A stretch of 64,000 bases of DNA from the NCBI GenBank assembly GCA_947259075.1, contig CAMYKQ010000011.1, positions 1 to 64,000 of the forward strand, written 5' to 3'. The notes beneath the pieces were generated by a model. It was not told the origin of the DNA. It saw only the letters and a list, made by a program, of their open reading frames with translations, and made no database searches. Each line of letters begins with the position of its first letter. Within the stretch, counting starts at the first letter, position 1. This document shows positions 16,982-25,611 of the stretch, one piece after another. The DNA comes from an uncultured Gammaproteobacteria bacterium (lineage in GTDB: Bacteria > Pseudomonadota > Gammaproteobacteria > DRLM01). A program made the position numbers and the translations under genes.

Positions 16982-18484
16982 TTACGGCGCCAGCGGCGGC
17001 GCGCCAACGCTCACGTAGCCCATGGGCAGCTCCACGCGGCGCACGAATTCCTCAATGATGGTTTGATAAAGCAGGTCGCCCAGACAGGCGTCTTCCACGC
17101 CAGTATCGACGTTGGGATTATCGTTCACCTCGATGACGTACAGCTTGTCGCCGAATTGTTTCATATCCACGCCATAAAACCCGTTGCCGATGGCGTTGGC
17201 CGCCTTGAGCGCCACCTCGACGATCTTGCCCGGCACTTCCTCGATCGGCCAGGCCTTGAAACCGCCTTGGACGAAGGTGCCGGAGGCATCGTGCTTGACG
17301 ATCTGCCAATGCTTCGGCGGCATGAAGTATTGGCAGGCGAAGAGCGGCTTGCGATTGAGAATGCCGATGCGCCAATCGAATTCAGTGTAGACGAATTCCT
17401 GCACCAGAATCAGATCGGACTCCTTGAACAGACGCTCGGCGATGTCATTGGCCTGCTTCTCGTCCTCGGCCTTGAAAACCCCGCGCGAAAACGAACCATC
17501 GGGAATCTTGATCACCAGCGGATAGGGTATCTGTCCCGTCAGCGGCTTGGTATCACCCTTGCGCAGAATCACGGTCTTGGGCACCGGAATGTTATGCGCC
17601 TTCATCACCTCGGTGAGAAACACCTTATTGGTGCATTTGAGTATCGAGTCAGAATCATCGAGCACCACCATGCCTTCGCTCTCGGCCTTCTTGGCGAAGT
17701 GATAGGTGTAATGATCCACTTGGGTGGTTTCGCGGATGAACAGCGCATCGTATTCGGCAAGTTTGGCGTAATCCTTTTTCTCGATCAGATCCACGTCCAC
17801 GTTGAGTTTCTTGCCGATCTTAATGAATTTCTTCAGCGCCGCGGCACTGGAAGGCGGCAGCTTCTCGTTGGGATTATGCAGAATGGCCAGATCGCAGCGC
17901 GAGGCCTTCGAGGCGCGCGGCATGCGCCAGCGGCGGCCGAGGTGCGCGTTCAAGGTATCAATGAAGAACGCCTCTTGTTCCGAGGTGATATTACTGAGAG
18001 TCAAGGGCTTGATGGTGGCGATCTGCCAGGTCTCACGCCGTTTCAACTCCACCCGCAGCAGCGGGCAGGGAAACTGGTCGAAGATTTGCCGCGCCACGTC
18101 CTGCAAATAAGGGAATTCGCCCTGGCCGAAAAAGATATGAAACTGAAAGGTCGTGCCCTCCGGCTTCTCCGTGCGTTTACCCAGAATTTTTTGCACCAGC
18201 TCATCAAGGTCTTCAAGATTGAGGCTGTACACCGCCTTACTGCTCAAGTCACTCAATATCTTCACGCTGGGAATCACCCGGTGCCAGCGCGCCTCCGCCA
18301 AGAGCGAGCAATAATAGCCCAGACTCAAATAGCGGTAACTGCGGCAGAGGTTGATTACCTTCTCGTGTTTTGATTTGAGGTACTCGGGATTGGCGATATA
18401 TTCCTTGGCCTCGATGATGTTCGCCTCGGGAAAATGAGGCTCCCAATCCTTGCGGTTTTCTACGACTATAGTGTGCGTTGACAT
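16982..18484 (-). CDS. RimK-like ATP-grasp amidoligase with N-terminal RLAN domain
   Basis: A 500-aa cytosolic protein. Residues 1 to about 150 ('VINLCRSYRYLSLGYYCSLLAEARWHRVIPS') form the RimK-like ATP-grasp N-terminal (RLAN) domain. From about 200 onwards is an ATP-grasp fold: 'NKVFLTEVMKAHNIPVPKTVIL', 'YPLVIKIPDGSFSRGVFKAE', 'LILVQEFVYTEFDWRIGIL' and the magnesium-binding 'LYVIEVNDNPNVDTGVED'. Relatives form amide or peptide bonds at ATP cost (RimK adds glutamates to S6; others build peptide metabolites). Acceptor and amino acid are unknown here. It starts 54 bp after the GNAT-C39 gene, apparently one operon; published comparative genomics also links these two domain types. Confidence 0.85.
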   Translation of the reverse strand: MSTHTIVVENRKDWEPHFPEANIIEAKEYIANPEYLKSKHEKVINLCRSYRYLSLGYYCSLLAEARWHRVIPSVKILSDLSSKAVYSLNLEDLDELVQKILGKRTEKPEGTTFQFHIFFGQGEFPYLQDVARQIFDQFPCPLLRVELKRRETWQIATIKPLTLSNITSEQEAFFIDTLNAHLGRRWRMPRASKASRCDLAILHNPNEKLPPSSAAALKKFIKIGKKLNVDVDLIEKKDYAKLAEYDALFIRETTQVDHYTYHFAKKAESEGMVVLDDSDSILKCTNKVFLTEVMKAHNIPVPKTVILRKGDTKPLTGQIPYPLVIKIPDGSFSRGVFKAEDEKQANDIAERLFKESDLILVQEFVYTEFDWRIGILNRKPLFACQYFMPPKHWQIVKHDASGTFVQGGFKAWPIEEVPGKIVEVALKAANAIGNGFYGVDMKQFGDKLYVIEVNDNPNVDTGVEDACLGDLLYQTIIEEFVRRVELPMGYVSVGAPPLAP

Positions 18485-18538
18485 TAGAGTTCCGATCCAT
18501 CCTCGCTATTTTTTTAACGGCCGCCCGCGCGGGCAGAC

Positions 18539-19690
18539 TTACGGCCATGCGCGGTTCGTGTTCGTGATAGGTTTTCCATTAGATTTTTTTTGCGCCTCGA
18601 CGCGCCGTTTCAGAATCAATACCGCCTTCTGCCCCGCCTTGCCATAACGCGCCATGCGTTCGAAATCCTTGCGCAGAATCGGCATGTTCACGCAGTCGGT
18701 GATGGTCTTGCCCACGTCTTTGTCCACGAAGGGATCGTGCACGTAAATAAAACGCTCATCAAGGCCGGTGACCACGACCCAGTGAGGAAATTTTTCGTGA
18801 TAGATGCGATAGGAGCTGATGAGCACGATGGGAATGCCGCCCTGTTCGAATTGCTGCTGCAAGGCCGCCACGCCGATGACGCCATAATGAATATTCACCG
18901 GCACGCTGCGCAATTCGTTGACGAAGTCTTCTTGCACCAGGCGCATCACTTCCTTTTTTTCCTGGCTGCGCACCGAGTCCACGAACAGGGCGCTCTCATC
19001 GTTGACGAACACCTCCACGTCGAAGCCGCGGTGATAAGCCGACAGGGCCAAGCCATAGGGCCCGCAGCCGCCGTGACCCGCGGTCATGAAAATGGTGGTG
19101 GATTCGCGCCAGATGCGCAGTTCGAGCATGCGGTCTAAAACGAGGCTGGGTTCCAAGGCCTTCATCGCCATCAACAGCGCCGAGGGGCCGCAGGTGAAAT
19201 CCAAGGTCTGCTCGTAGTAGGGCACCCGCGCCATCGCGGGTTCGAGCTCCTGCACCAGCGATTTTTCGAAGCGCACGGCGTCCATGTGATCTTCGTAATA
19301 ATCGGTGTACAGGCCGAATTCACGATAGCCGAGGCGCTTGAACAAGGAGATGGACGCCACATTGTCTTTGCGAATTTCCAGGCGCAAGGTCACGCAGTCA
19401 TTACGCGTGGCTTCATCTTCCGAGGCCTGCACCAGCGCGGCGGCGACGCCCTTACGTTGAAAATCGGGGTCGACCGCGAGCGAATACAAACGCGCCAAGG
19501 AAGTGCCGGTATTGAACAGCACCATCGAATAACCGCGCATCACGCCGTTTTCGACATCCACCACGGTTTCCGCGTTACCTTTCGTCAACAGATAACGGAA
19601 ATTGCGCCGCGACAGGCGATCGGTATCGAAACAGCGGTTCTCGACGCGCACTAAGGCGCTGAGGTCATCCAATGTGGCAGGGCGTATCAT
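18539..19690 (-). CDS. GNAT acetyltransferase fused to C39-like cysteine peptidase
   Basis: A 383-aa two-domain protein. Residues 1 to about 150 are a GNAT fold, with the acetyl-CoA loop 'DPDFQRKGVAAALVQ' near 74-88 and 'NVASISLFKRLGYREFGLYTDYY'. Residues from about 155 form a papain-like C39-type peptidase: the catalytic Cys167 in 'QTLDFTCGPSALLMAM', His303 in 'FPHWVVVTGLDE' and Asp319 in 'YVHDPFVD'. There is no transporter or signal sequence, so it should be cytosolic and is not a bacteriocin-export C39 protein. It is the first gene of the operon with the RLAN/ATP-grasp ligase. A plausible role is trimming and N-acylating the ligase product; this is inference from context. Confidence 0.85.
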   Translation of the reverse strand: MIRPATLDDLSALVRVENRCFDTDRLSRRNFRYLLTKGNAETVVDVENGVMRGYSMVLFNTGTSLARLYSLAVDPDFQRKGVAAALVQASEDEATRNDCVTLRLEIRKDNVASISLFKRLGYREFGLYTDYYEDHMDAVRFEKSLVQELEPAMARVPYYEQTLDFTCGPSALLMAMKALEPSLVLDRMLELRIWRESTTIFMTAGHGGCGPYGLALSAYHRGFDVEVFVNDESALFVDSVRSQEKKEVMRLVQEDFVNELRSVPVNIHYGVIGVAALQQQFEQGGIPIVLISSYRIYHEKFPHWVVVTGLDERFIYVHDPFVDKDVGKTITDCVNMPILRKDFERMARYGKAGQKAVLILKRRVEAQKKSNGKPITNTNRAWP

Positions 19691-19845
19691 GCGCGTATCC
19701 TATCATGCGCCGTGCCGCAATCGAAAAACCGATTAAGAAAACCTTGCGCGCCGCGCTGGTCAATGGGCTATTACGACGCGCGCAAAGCCGTTAAGTTCTC
19801 CCGTGAAGCGCGGTACACTAGCCGCCGGGCCGAGGGAGAACCGCC

Positions 19846-21540
19846 ATGCCGGATACACGTTTCGACCAATACTACCGCTACGACGCGCTCAGCGCGGTGT
19901 TGCATGACTACGCCGCCCGCCACCCGGCGCTGCTGCGCCTGGCCAGCATCGGCACCAGCCACGAAGGCCGCGCCATCTGGCTGGCGACGGTCACCGCCTT
20001 CGAACTTGGGGACGATCGCGACAAACCCGGCTTTTGGATCGACGGCAATATCCACGCGCCCGAACTCGCCGGTTCCAGCGCCTGCCTGTATTTCATCCAC
20101 ACCCTGCTCGAAGGCTACGGCCGCGACGCCGACATCACCCGCTGTCTCGATACCCGGGTGTTTTATATCTGCCCGCGCGTCAATCCCGACGGCGCGGAAT
20201 GGGCGCTGAGCGAGCCGCCGGCGATCATCCGTTCCGGCACCCGCGCCTATCCTTACGATGAGGCGCCCGCGCGCGGCCTGATCCGCGAAGACATCGACGG
20301 CGACGGCCGGGTGTTGAGCATGCGCATCGCCGACCCCGACGGGCCGTGGAAGATCTCCACGCAGGATCCGCGCTTACTGGTACCGCGCGAGGCCACCGAG
20401 AGCGGCGGCGACTATTACCGCCTCTTGCCCGAGGGCCGCATCGAAAACTACGACGGCGCGCTGATTCACACCCCGCCGCCGGCGCAAGGCTTGGACTTCA
20501 ACCGCAATTTCCCCGCCAAATGGCGCGAGGAAGCGGAACAGACCGGGGCCGGTCCCTTCCCCGCCTCCGAACCCGAGGTGCACAGCGTGGTGCGCTTCAT
20601 CGCCGCCCACCCCAATATCTGCGGCGGCGTGGCCTTCCACTGTTACAGCGGCGTATTGCTGCGGCCGCTTTCTTATGAGAGCGACGACGCCCTGCCCGCC
20701 GAGGATCTGTGGGTCTACCGCAAGATCGGCGCTCAAGGCACCGCGCTCACCGGCTACCCCGCCGCCTCCGCCTTCCACGAATTCCGTTATCATCCCAAGG
20801 ACATCATCACCGGCGCCTTGGACGATTGGTTGTACGAACAACAAGGCGTGTTCGCCTGGACGGTGGAGATCTGGAGTCCGCAACGTGAGGCCGGCATCGG
20901 CGAGTACCGTTACATCGACTGGTACCGCGATCACCCCATTGAAGACGATTTGAAATTACTCAAATGGAATGACGCGGCGCTCAATGGCGCGGGCTTCGTG
21001 CCCTGGTATCCCTACGACCATCCCCAGCTCGGCCGCGTCGAATTGGGCGGCTGGGATCCGCTGTTCACCTTTTGGAATCCGCCGCCGGCCTTGCTGGAAA
21101 AGGAGATCGCGCGCTTCCCGCAATGGCTGGTGTGGCACGCCCTGCTCTCGCCTCAGCTGGAGTGGCACGAGCTCAGCGCCACGGCGCTCGGCAACGATAC
21201 CTATTTAATTCGCGCCGTCGTGCGCAACAGCGGCTGGCTGCCCAGCAACATCACTCAGCTCGCCCTCGATAAAAAACGCGTGCGCGGCCTCGTGTGTGAA
21301 TTGGATCTACCCGCCGGCGCCCGCTTGAGCCAAGGCGAGGCGCGGATAGAACTCGGCCAATTGGAAGGACGGGCCCTCAAACCCGCCTCCACCTTCGGCT
21401 GGGCCGGCGGCGTCAGCGACCCGACGCGCAATCGCGCCAAGGCCGAATGGCTGGTACAGGCGGCGCCGGGCACGGTGATTAGCGTGCGCGCGCGTCATCC
21501 GCGCGCCGGCGCGATTAGCCGTGAACTTATCCTGAGCTGA
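19846..21540 (+). CDS. M14-family zinc carboxypeptidase, cytosolic
   Basis: A 564-aa protein with the metallocarboxypeptidase A/M14 core. Zinc ligands: His70 and Glu73 in 'GNIHAPELAG' and His265 in 'GVAFHCYSG'. Substrate-binding 'DFNRNFP' is at 217-223, and the catalytic glutamate is Glu341 in 'WTVEIWSPQ'. A C-terminal all-beta extension (about 430-564, 'YLIRAVVRNSGWLPSNITQLA') follows. No signal peptide is visible, unusual for M14 enzymes that digest external peptides, so an intracellular peptide or peptide-tag substrate is likely. The Shine-Dalgarno GAGGGAG lies before the ATG. It diverges from the GNAT-C39 gene across 155 bp and overlaps the 3' end of lpxB by 14 bp on the opposite strand. 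Confidence 0.85.
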   Translation: MPDTRFDQYYRYDALSAVLHDYAARHPALLRLASIGTSHEGRAIWLATVTAFELGDDRDKPGFWIDGNIHAPELAGSSACLYFIHTLLEGYGRDADITRCLDTRVFYICPRVNPDGAEWALSEPPAIIRSGTRAYPYDEAPARGLIREDIDGDGRVLSMRIADPDGPWKISTQDPRLLVPREATESGGDYYRLLPEGRIENYDGALIHTPPPAQGLDFNRNFPAKWREEAEQTGAGPFPASEPEVHSVVRFIAAHPNICGGVAFHCYSGVLLRPLSYESDDALPAEDLWVYRKIGAQGTALTGYPAASAFHEFRYHPKDIITGALDDWLYEQQGVFAWTVEIWSPQREAGIGEYRYIDWYRDHPIEDDLKLLKWNDAALNGAGFVPWYPYDHPQLGRVELGGWDPLFTFWNPPPALLEKEIARFPQWLVWHALLSPQLEWHELSATALGNDTYLIRAVVRNSGWLPSNITQLALDKKRVRGLVCELDLPAGARLSQGEARIELGQLEGRALKPASTFGWAGGVSDPTRNRAKAEWLVQAAPGTVISVRARHPRAGAISRELILS

Positions 21541-22690
21541 GCAAGCCGGCGCGGCCGCGCGTCAACAACGCCGCCACCGCCTCGGCGGCGCGCTCATCGG
21601 CATCGCAACGCAAGCTGTGGTGAATCTCGGTGAAGCTGGCGGCCAGTTGCGCGGCGCCGCTTCTATCATCCAAATAATTCAAGATCGCCGCCGCGACAGT
21701 CGCCGGCGTCGCCGCATCCTGTATCAACTCCGGCACCAAAGGCCGTCCCGCCAGCAAATTCGGCAGCGAATAATAGGGCACTTTCACCAAACGCTTGGCC
21801 AGCCAATAAGTGAGCGGCGACAAACGATAGGCCATCACCGGCGGGCATTTGAGCAACAAAGCCTCCAGCGTGGCCGTGCCCGAGGCCACCATCACCGCGT
21901 CGGCGGCGCTCATCGCCGCGTGGGCCTGGCCCTGGACGATGCTCACCGCCAAGCCGGGCGCCAGCGCCCGCACCCGCTGAGTGAATAAGTCGCGGGTGGC
22001 GGCGGTGGCCAAGGGCGCGACGAAACGCAGACCCGGGCGTTGCGCGATGCACAGACGCGCCGCCTCGATGAAGATATCCGCCAGCACCCGCACCTCGCTC
22101 ATGCGGCTGCCGGGCAGCATAGCGACCAATTCACCCGCGGCAGGTAAATTTAATTCGGCGCGCGCCGCGGCGCGGTCCGGCACCAGGGGCAAGGCATCGG
22201 CGAGGGGATGGCCGACGTAACGCACCGGGATGTGATGCGCCTCGTAAAAGGCGGCCTCGAAGGGAAACAGGGTCAACATCAGATCAGTGGCGTGAACGAT
22301 CTTGCGCAAACGGTACTGACGCCAGGCCCACACCGAGGGGCTGACATAATGCACGGTGGGGATGCCCGCCATTTTCAAGCGGCGTTCCAAACCGAAATTG
22401 AAATCCGGCGCGTCGATGCCGATGAAGACATCGGGCGGCTCGGCGATGAGCCCTTGCACCACGTCCTTGCGGATGGCGAACAACTCGCGCAGATGACCGA
22501 GCACTTCGGTGAGGCCCATCACCGCGAGTTTTTCCGCGGGATAAAGCGCCTCGCAGCCGGCGGCGATCATGCGCGGCCCGGCGATGCCGCTGAAGCGCGC
22601 ATTGGGGTAACGGCGTTTGAGCGCATTGATGAGACCGGCGCCGAGCAGATCGCCCGAGGCCTCGCCTGCCACCATGGCGATACGCGTCAC
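21527..22690 (-). CDS. lpxB: lipid-A-disaccharide synthase
   Basis: LpxB condenses UDP-2,3-diacylglucosamine with lipid X at the inner membrane. The 387-residue protein opens with 'IAMVAGEASGDLLGAGLI', the family signature, then 'FIGIDAPDFNFGLERRLKMAGIPTVHYVSPSVWAW' and 'PSRMSEV'-type nucleotide-sugar motifs ('LPGSRMSEVRVLADIF'), ending with the glycosyltransferase acceptor region 'PPVMAYRLSPLTYWLAKRLV'. It follows lpxA by 10 bp. Its stop overlaps the convergent carboxypeptidase gene, where the ancestral link to rnhB is broken. Confidence 0.96.
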   Translation of the reverse strand: MTRIAMVAGEASGDLLGAGLINALKRRYPNARFSGIAGPRMIAAGCEALYPAEKLAVMGLTEVLGHLRELFAIRKDVVQGLIAEPPDVFIGIDAPDFNFGLERRLKMAGIPTVHYVSPSVWAWRQYRLRKIVHATDLMLTLFPFEAAFYEAHHIPVRYVGHPLADALPLVPDRAAARAELNLPAAGELVAMLPGSRMSEVRVLADIFIEAARLCIAQRPGLRFVAPLATAATRDLFTQRVRALAPGLAVSIVQGQAHAAMSAADAVMVASGTATLEALLLKCPPVMAYRLSPLTYWLAKRLVKVPYYSLPNLLAGRPLVPELIQDAATPATVAAAILNYLDDRSGAAQLAASFTEIHHSLRCDADERAAEAVAALLTRGRAGLLSSG

Positions 22691-22700
22691 GCGGCGCGCC

Positions 22701-23495
22701 TTAACGGAGAATGCCGCGGCTGGACTTCTCCAAAAAGCGGATCAGGGTCTCCACTTCCGGCGTCTCCGCTGCCAAGGCACGCAGCTGCTCGATGGCGGCT
22801 TTCAAGGTGAGGTTGGAACGGTAGAGCACTTTATAAGCGCGGCGCAGCTGGGCGATGGTCTCCGCGGCGAAGCCACGCCGGCGCAAACCCTCGACATTGA
22901 GGCCGTGCGGCGCGGCGGGATGCCCCGCCGCCATGACATAAGGCGGCACGTCCTTGGCGATGCCGCTGCCGAAAGCGGTGAAGCAGTGGACGCCCAAGGT
23001 ACAGAACTGATGCACCTGGGTGAAGCCACCGAGGATCACGTGATCTTCGACGGTGACATGCCCGGCCAGCGAGGTGTTGTTGGCGAAGATGGTGTGGTTG
23101 GCGACGATGCAATCATGCGCCAAATGCACGTAGGCCATGATCCAATTATCGTCGCCGATGCGGGTGACGCCGCCGCCCTGCGCCGTGCCGCGGTTGAAGG
23201 TGCAGAATTCGCGGATGACGTTGCGGTCGCCGATCTCCAGCAGCGTGGGTTCGCCTTGATATTTTTTATCCTGCGGCATTTCGCCCAGCGAGGAGAACTG
23301 GAAGATTTTATTGTCACGGCCGATGCGCGTGGGTCCGTTGATGACCACGTGCGGCCCCACCCAGGTACCCGCGCCGATGACCACATCGGGACCGATGATG
23401 GAATACGGTCCAATCTGCACATCCCCCGCCAGCTCGGCCTTGGGGTCGATGATCGCGCGCGGGTCTATCAAACGTCTACTTCCCTGCGCGCGCAC
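22701..23495 (-). CDS. lpxA: UDP-N-acetylglucosamine acyltransferase
   Basis: LpxA catalyses the first acyl transfer of lipid A synthesis. The 264 residues contain a left-handed beta-helix of hexapeptide repeats starting '[22 protein letters not shown]' and the catalytic histidine in '[15 protein letters not shown]'. The C-terminal helical part '[32 protein letters not shown]' is standard. The start codon lies 28 bp inside the fabZ coding region, an overlap consistent with co-translation; a later start near the second residue block is possible but would trim the family's N-terminal turn. Confidence 0.95.
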   Translation of the reverse strand: MRAQGSRRLIDPRAIIDPKAELAGDVQIGPYSIIGPDVVIGAGTWVGPHVVINGPTRIGRDNKIFQFSSLGEMPQDKKYQGEPTLLEIGDRNVIREFCTFNRGTAQGGGVTRIGDDNWIMAYVHLAHDCIVANHTIFANNTSLAGHVTVEDHVILGGFTQVHQFCTLGVHCFTAFGSGIAKDVPPYVMAAGHPAAPHGLNVEGLRRRGFAAETIAQLRRAYKVLYRSNLTLKAAIEQLRALAAETPEVETLIRFLEKSSRGILR

Positions 23496-23998
23496 ATCAA
23501 ATCGGCGCTGGCCACGACGCGGCCGTCCACCTTCACCTCGCCGCTGAATTTCCAGATGCCGCGCATGGCACGGGTCAACCGCACTTCAAAAATCATCTGA
23601 TCGCCGGGTTCCACCGGTTGTTTGAAACGCGCGTTATCGATGGCGGCGAGATAATACGTGGTGCCGCTGGCCGGGGTGGTCTCCGCCGTCTTGAAGGCGA
23701 GGATGCCGGTGGCCTGCGCCAGCGCCTCGATGATCAGCACGCCCGGCATTACCGGCCGCCGGGGAAAATGGCCGCTGAAGAAATGCTCGTTGAAGGTGAC
23801 ATTCTTCAGCGCCACCAGTGATTCACCCGGCGTGAATTCCAGCACCCGGTCGATCAACAAAAAGGGATAACGGTGAGGGAGGTATTTGAGCACCTCGTGA
23901 ATATCCATCGCACAAGCCGTAGCACCCGCGCGTTTATCCTGTTCTTGTGCCGCGCCCGCTTCCGCGCCACAGCCTTTCGGCGCTGCTTCTTCAGTCAT
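23468..23998 (-). CDS. fabZ: 3-hydroxyacyl-[ACP] dehydratase FabZ
   Basis: FabZ removes water from beta-hydroxyacyl-ACP in type II fatty acid synthesis. The hot-dog fold motifs are clear: '[17 protein letters not shown]', the catalytic His in '[14 protein letters not shown]' and the Glu in '[11 protein letters not shown]'. With the ATG at 23998 the protein is 176 aa and has a 30-residue Ala/Glu-rich N-terminal extension. The ATG at 23908 would give a standard 146-aa enzyme but has no Shine-Dalgarno, while the upstream one has a GGGACGGGAC stretch. The longer start is given with moderate confidence. It sits between lpxD and lpxA as usual. Confidence 0.93.
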   Translation of the reverse strand: MTEEAAPKGCGAEAGAAQEQDKRAGATACAMDIHEVLKYLPHRYPFLLIDRVLEFTPGESLVALKNVTFNEHFFSGHFPRRPVMPGVLIIEALAQATGILAFKTAETTPASGTTYYLAAIDNARFKQPVEPGDQMIFEVRLTRAMRGIWKFSGEVKVDGRVVASADLMCARREVDV

Positions 23999-24022
23999 GA
24001 TGTCCCGTCCCGTGCTGATTAA

Positions 24023-25051
24023 TCATTCTGCATCACGCTCCTTCAGCGTCTTTTCCAAACGGCGCAAGCGGCGCGCCATATCATCGAGCTGGTGAAACCG
24101 CGCATAATTTTTCCGCCACTCCCGGTTGGGCTCCAAGGGCGTGCCCGACGAATACAAGCCGGGTTCGCGTATTGATTGGGCGACGAAGGACATGCCGGTA
24201 ATATGCACGTCGTCCGCGATTTCGGTGTGGCCGACTATGCCCACGCCGCCGCCAATGGTGCAACGCGCGCCGATGCGGGCGCTGCCGGCGATGCCCGTGC
24301 AGGCGGCAATCGCGGTGTGCGCGCCGATCCGCACATTGTGAGCCACTTGTATCTGATTATCCAGTTTCACGCCGTCCTCGATCACGGTATCGTCAAGGGT
24401 GCCCCGGTCAATCGTGGTATTGGCGCCGATTTCCACATCATCGCCAATGCTCACCGCGCCCAGCTGCGGCACTTTTAGCCACCGCCCCGCTTGATTGGCG
24501 AAACCGAAACCGTCACTGCCTATCACCACCCCCGGGTGGATCAGCGCCCGCTTGCCGATGCGGGTCCCTTCACCGATGGAGACATTGGCCACCAAACGGC
24601 TGCCCGCGCCGATGTCGCTGCCCCGCGCCACCACGCAGCCGGCGCCGATGACGACATCCGCCGCGATACGCACCGCCGCCTCGATCACCGTATGCGCCCC
24701 GATGCACGCACTGGGATGCACCTCAGCCGCGGCGTCTATCACCGCGCTGGGATGACGGCCTGAAGCGGGCGCGCGCTGCGGCAGCAAAAACCCGGCGATT
24801 TTCGCATAGGCCAGATAAGGGTCGGCCGCCACCAAGGCATTAGCGCGGCAGACCGAAACATGATCTTGCGAAAGGATCACCGCTGACGCGGCGGTCGTGG
24901 ATAAATAACGGATATAACGCGGGTTGGACAGAAAGGTGATGTCACCGTCCTTGGCGTTTTGCAGCGTGGCCACGCCACTGATGACACAAGCAGGGTCACC
25001 GCGCACGGACCCATCGACGTATCCGGCGAGCTCTCCCAGTGTCGCAGCCAC
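24023..25051 (-). CDS. lpxD: UDP-3-O-acylglucosamine N-acyltransferase
   Basis: LpxD adds the N-linked hydroxyacyl chain, the third step of lipid A synthesis. The 342-residue chain shows the N-terminal uridine-binding domain ('[19 protein letters not shown]', '[13 protein letters not shown]'), many hexapeptide repeats, the 'GSDGFGFA' turn and the catalytic His in '[14 protein letters not shown]', then a C-terminal helix. It follows skp by 13 bp and precedes fabZ by 24 bp. Confidence 0.96.
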   Translation of the reverse strand: MAATLGELAGYVDGSVRGDPACVISGVATLQNAKDGDITFLSNPRYIRYLSTTAASAVILSQDHVSVCRANALVAADPYLAYAKIAGFLLPQRAPASGRHPSAVIDAAAEVHPSACIGAHTVIEAAVRIAADVVIGAGCVVARGSDIGAGSRLVANVSIGEGTRIGKRALIHPGVVIGSDGFGFANQAGRWLKVPQLGAVSIGDDVEIGANTTIDRGTLDDTVIEDGVKLDNQIQVAHNVRIGAHTAIAACTGIAGSARIGARCTIGGGVGIVGHTEIADDVHITGMSFVAQSIREPGLYSSGTPLEPNREWRKNYARFHQLDDMARRLRRLEKTLKERDAE

Positions 25052-25064
25052 GCGGACCGCCTAT

Positions 25065-25583
25065 TTATTTCTTGGCCGGCGCGGCCGCGGGGACGCGCAG
25101 TTTTTCCAGCACCGTCTCGGTCAAATCAATGGCCGGACTGGCATAGGCGATCCCCTCATAAACGATGAGATCATAACTCTGTTCCTTACCGATTCCCTCA
25201 ATAGCGACTTGCACGACCTCCAGCAATTTGCCGATTTCCTCATTGCGGCGCAGATTGAGGTCTTCGCGAAATTCACCCGCGGCGCGGCGCACATCGCGTT
25301 TGAGCGCGGTCACGTCGCGCTCCAGTTTGCGCCGCTCCGTCTCGCTCATCACCGCCCCATCGCGGATCAGCTGATCTTCGAGACGTTTCAGCTCTTTTTG
25401 GCCCGCCAGCAATTCGCCTTCACGTTGCGAGAATTCCTGTTTGAGACGTTTGGAGACCTCGGCCGCCTGGGGCGACTCTTCCAGCAAACGCGCCGCATTC
25501 ACGTAACCGATCTTGAGCTCAGCGCCAAAAGCCGGCGCCGCCAATATGCTGACCAACAACAGGCACCACAACCGTTTCGCCAT
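25065..25583 (-). CDS. skp: periplasmic chaperone Skp/OmpH
   Basis: Skp holds unfolded outer-membrane proteins in the periplasm for delivery to BamA. From the ATG at 25583 it is 172 aa with a signal peptide 'MAKRLWCLLLVSILAAPAFGAE', then 'LKIGYVNAARLLEESPQAAEVSKRL' and a long charged coiled coil, the tentacle arms. A longer frame to 25670 overlaps bamA and lacks a signal-like start. A GGAGG sits 15 bp before this ATG and only 6 bp before an in-frame TTG at 25592, which would add three residues. Confidence 0.93.
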   Translation of the reverse strand: MAKRLWCLLLVSILAAPAFGAELKIGYVNAARLLEESPQAAEVSKRLKQEFSQREGELLAGQKELKRLEDQLIRDGAVMSETERRKLERDVTALKRDVRRAAGEFREDLNLRRNEEIGKLLEVVQVAIEGIGKEQSYDLIVYEGIAYASPAIDLTETVLEKLRVPAAAPAKK

Positions 25584-25611
25584 CACGTTCAAAACACGCC
25601 TCCGCAACAAT

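Noticed and set aside
17063-18373. 436-aa plus-strand frame opposite the ATP-grasp ligase
   Set aside because: It has no family motifs and is the antisense of a well-recognised gene.
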